NCBI GenBank assembly: GCA_002414145.1
Contig: DHYP01000025.1
Coordinates: 13,322-19,384, forward strand
Direction of reading: 5' to 3'
DNA length: 6,063 nucleotides
Source: Methylophilaceae bacterium UBA5127
Lineage (GTDB): Bacteria > Pseudomonadota > Gammaproteobacteria > Burkholderiales > Methylophilaceae
Shown: in pieces, positions 5,431-6,063 of the stretch
How the letters are laid out: every line of letters begins with the position of its first letter
Position numbering within the stretch: the stretch's first letter is position 1
Program-made: the position numbers and the translations under genes
The notes under the pieces: generated by a model
Seen by the model: the letters and a program-made list of their open reading frames with translations, nothing else
What the model was told of the DNA's origin: nothing
Database searches by the model: none

Positions 5431-5431
5431 G

Positions 5432-5863
5432 ATGATGACGGATACGGTGCAATTTTTATTAAAACGTTTACTGGCCGGAGTGTACGAATTGCTCGTGCTC
5501 ACTGCAATTTGGATGCTGGTGACCTTATTGTTTGTCTCGGTGTTTGGCGATGCCACGCAAGGTGTTAAACACTGGTGCTTGCAGTTGTTGCTGTGGTTAG
5601 TGGCAGGTATTTACTTTGTGCGCTGCTGGAGCAGTACAGGACAAACGCTAGCACTTCAGGCCTGGAGAATGAAGATAGTCGATGCAGAAGGCGGCGTTTT
5701 GTCTGTGCAAGATGCATCAATACGCTACGTACTTGCCAGTGTGCTGATGTTGATGTTCGGGGTGACCATCCTTTGGGCGTTGTTTGATCGAGACAAACTA
5801 TTTTTGCATGATAGATGGTCTGGTACTCGATGCGTGAAGGCATCTGCTGCGATTGACGGCTAA
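5432..5863 (+). CDS. RDD-family integral membrane protein
   Basis: This is a 143-residue inner-membrane protein with three predicted membrane segments (about 20-38, 48-64 and 98-118). RDD family marks are visible: KRLLAGVYELL (11-21, with E19 where the family name residue is usually D), GQTLALQAWRMKIVDAEGG (70-88), and the C-terminal LFLHDRWSGTRCV (123-135), corresponding to the usual LHD-x-x-x-GT-x-V ending. The molecular role of RDD proteins is mostly unknown; transport has been suggested for some. I start it at ATG 5432 (or the next codon, ATG 5435). The upstream in-frame TTG 5399 and ATG 5402 would make the operon terminator part of the protein. No Shine-Dalgarno sequence is visible and only one base separates the T-tract from the ATG. 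Its TAA (5861-5863) overlaps the stop of lptG on the other strand. Confidence 0.85.
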   Translation: MMTDTVQFLLKRLLAGVYELLVLTAIWMLVTLLFVSVFGDATQGVKHWCLQLLLWLVAGIYFVRCWSSTGQTLALQAWRMKIVDAEGGVLSVQDASIRYVLASVLMLMFGVTILWALFDRDKLFLHDRWSGTRCVKASAAIDG

Positions 5864-6063
5864 CGATGTTCAATCCAAGCTATCATGGCAAGCCCAGCTG
5901 TTAAAAAAAGGAGAGTAGGGGTAATGGCACTAAGTACGGGAGACCAGTCATTTAATACTCCTAAATGGATAAATATCCGATTCATGATTTGGTAAGCCAC
6001 ACCCAGCAAAATGCCAATGAATATTTTGGTGCTCGTGCCGCCCGCGCGCTGCTGCAAGAATCC
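5860..6063 (-). CDS. lptG: LPS export permease LptG, C-terminal end (5' part outside window)
   Basis: LptG and LptF form the inner-membrane permease that, with the ATPase LptB, extracts lipopolysaccharide and feeds it to the LptC-LptA bridge. Only the last 67 residues are visible, running in frame to the window edge; the TTG at 6055-6057 is an internal Leu. They contain a membrane helix (KIFIGILLGVAYQIMNRIFI, visible residues 13-32), a loop with HLGVLNDWSP (33-42), and a final helix starting SAITPTLLFL (45-54) and ending in WIEHR. The pattern G-x-x-x-G-x-x-x-x-x-x-N-x-x-F followed by LG-x-x-x-x-x-P and a P-T-x-x-F helix is that of the YjgP/YjgQ C-terminus. The L-N-D-W form is what I expect of betaproteobacterial LptG rather than LptF. 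It is convergent with the RDD gene, with no visible terminator in the overlap. Confidence 0.85.
   Translation of the reverse strand, partial: GFLQQRAGGTSTKIFIGILLGVAYQIMNRIFIHLGVLNDWSPVLSAITPTLLFLTAGLAMIAWIEHR

Noticed and set aside
5399..5431. RDD gene starting at TTG 5399 or ATG 5402, adding 10 or 11 N-terminal residues.
   Set aside because: These codons would translate the perfect terminator hairpin and its T-tract; ATG 5432/5435 places the start at the expected RDD N-terminus.
5021..5452. 143-residue minus-strand open frame opposite DUF3106.
   Set aside because: It is an antisense shadow of a well-supported gene, spans the terminator, has no family resemblance and no ribosome site.
5565..5873. 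102-residue minus-strand open frame and the 70-residue plus-strand frame at 5575-5787 within the RDD gene.
   Set aside because: Both lie in other frames of a recognisable RDD gene and have low-complexity, non-protein-like composition.

Overview
The window reads as the chromosome of a moderately AT-rich betaproteobacterium. A Methylophilaceae-like methylotroph or a relative in the Nitrosomonadales is my best guess. The evidence is the pilS-pilR pair behind a small PP0621-type gene, and the sigma factor / DUF3619 / DUF3106 / RDD gene order. From memory I associate that order with betaproteobacteria. The taxon is an inference from gene content and has not been searched. I see no RNA genes, insertion sequences, phage genes or CRISPR arrays. 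Gene density is very high: the longest stretch without a gene is the 114-nt divergent spacer at 3726-3839.

Layout. Positions 1-448 (+) hold the C-terminal half of a sodium/calcium antiporter family membrane protein. It converges on a minus-strand operon that reads from right to left: a small membrane-anchored zinc-ribbon protein of the PP0621 type (3489-3725), the sensor kinase PilS (1873-3486) and its sigma-54-dependent response regulator PilR (466-1863). The genes are separated by only 2 and 9 nt. PilS-PilR is known to control type IV pilin transcription, but no pilin gene lies in the window.

From the spacer at 3726-3839 a plus-strand operon runs the other way: an ECF-like sigma factor (3840-4427), a single-pass membrane DUF3619 protein (4424-4828) and an exported DUF3106 protein (4801-5376). 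Both junctions overlap, and a strong intrinsic terminator follows at 5405-5430. An RDD-family membrane protein (5432-5863) starts immediately after the terminator's T-tract. It converges, with a 4-nt overlap of stop codons, on the C-terminal end of lptG (5860-6063, minus strand, cut by the window edge).

The most interesting part is the sigma/DUF3619/DUF3106 operon. Its architecture (cytoplasmic sigma factor, one-TM protein, exported helical protein) resembles sigma / anti-sigma / periplasmic sensor systems such as CnrH-CnrY-CnrX. The DUF3106 protein contains six exact 18-residue tandem repeats, each with an aromatic residue three positions before a Leu/Met. The first repeat carries an LTxxQ sequence like that of the Spy/CpxP periplasmic family. 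The regulatory circuit is an inference; the topologies and the repeat are visible in the sequence.
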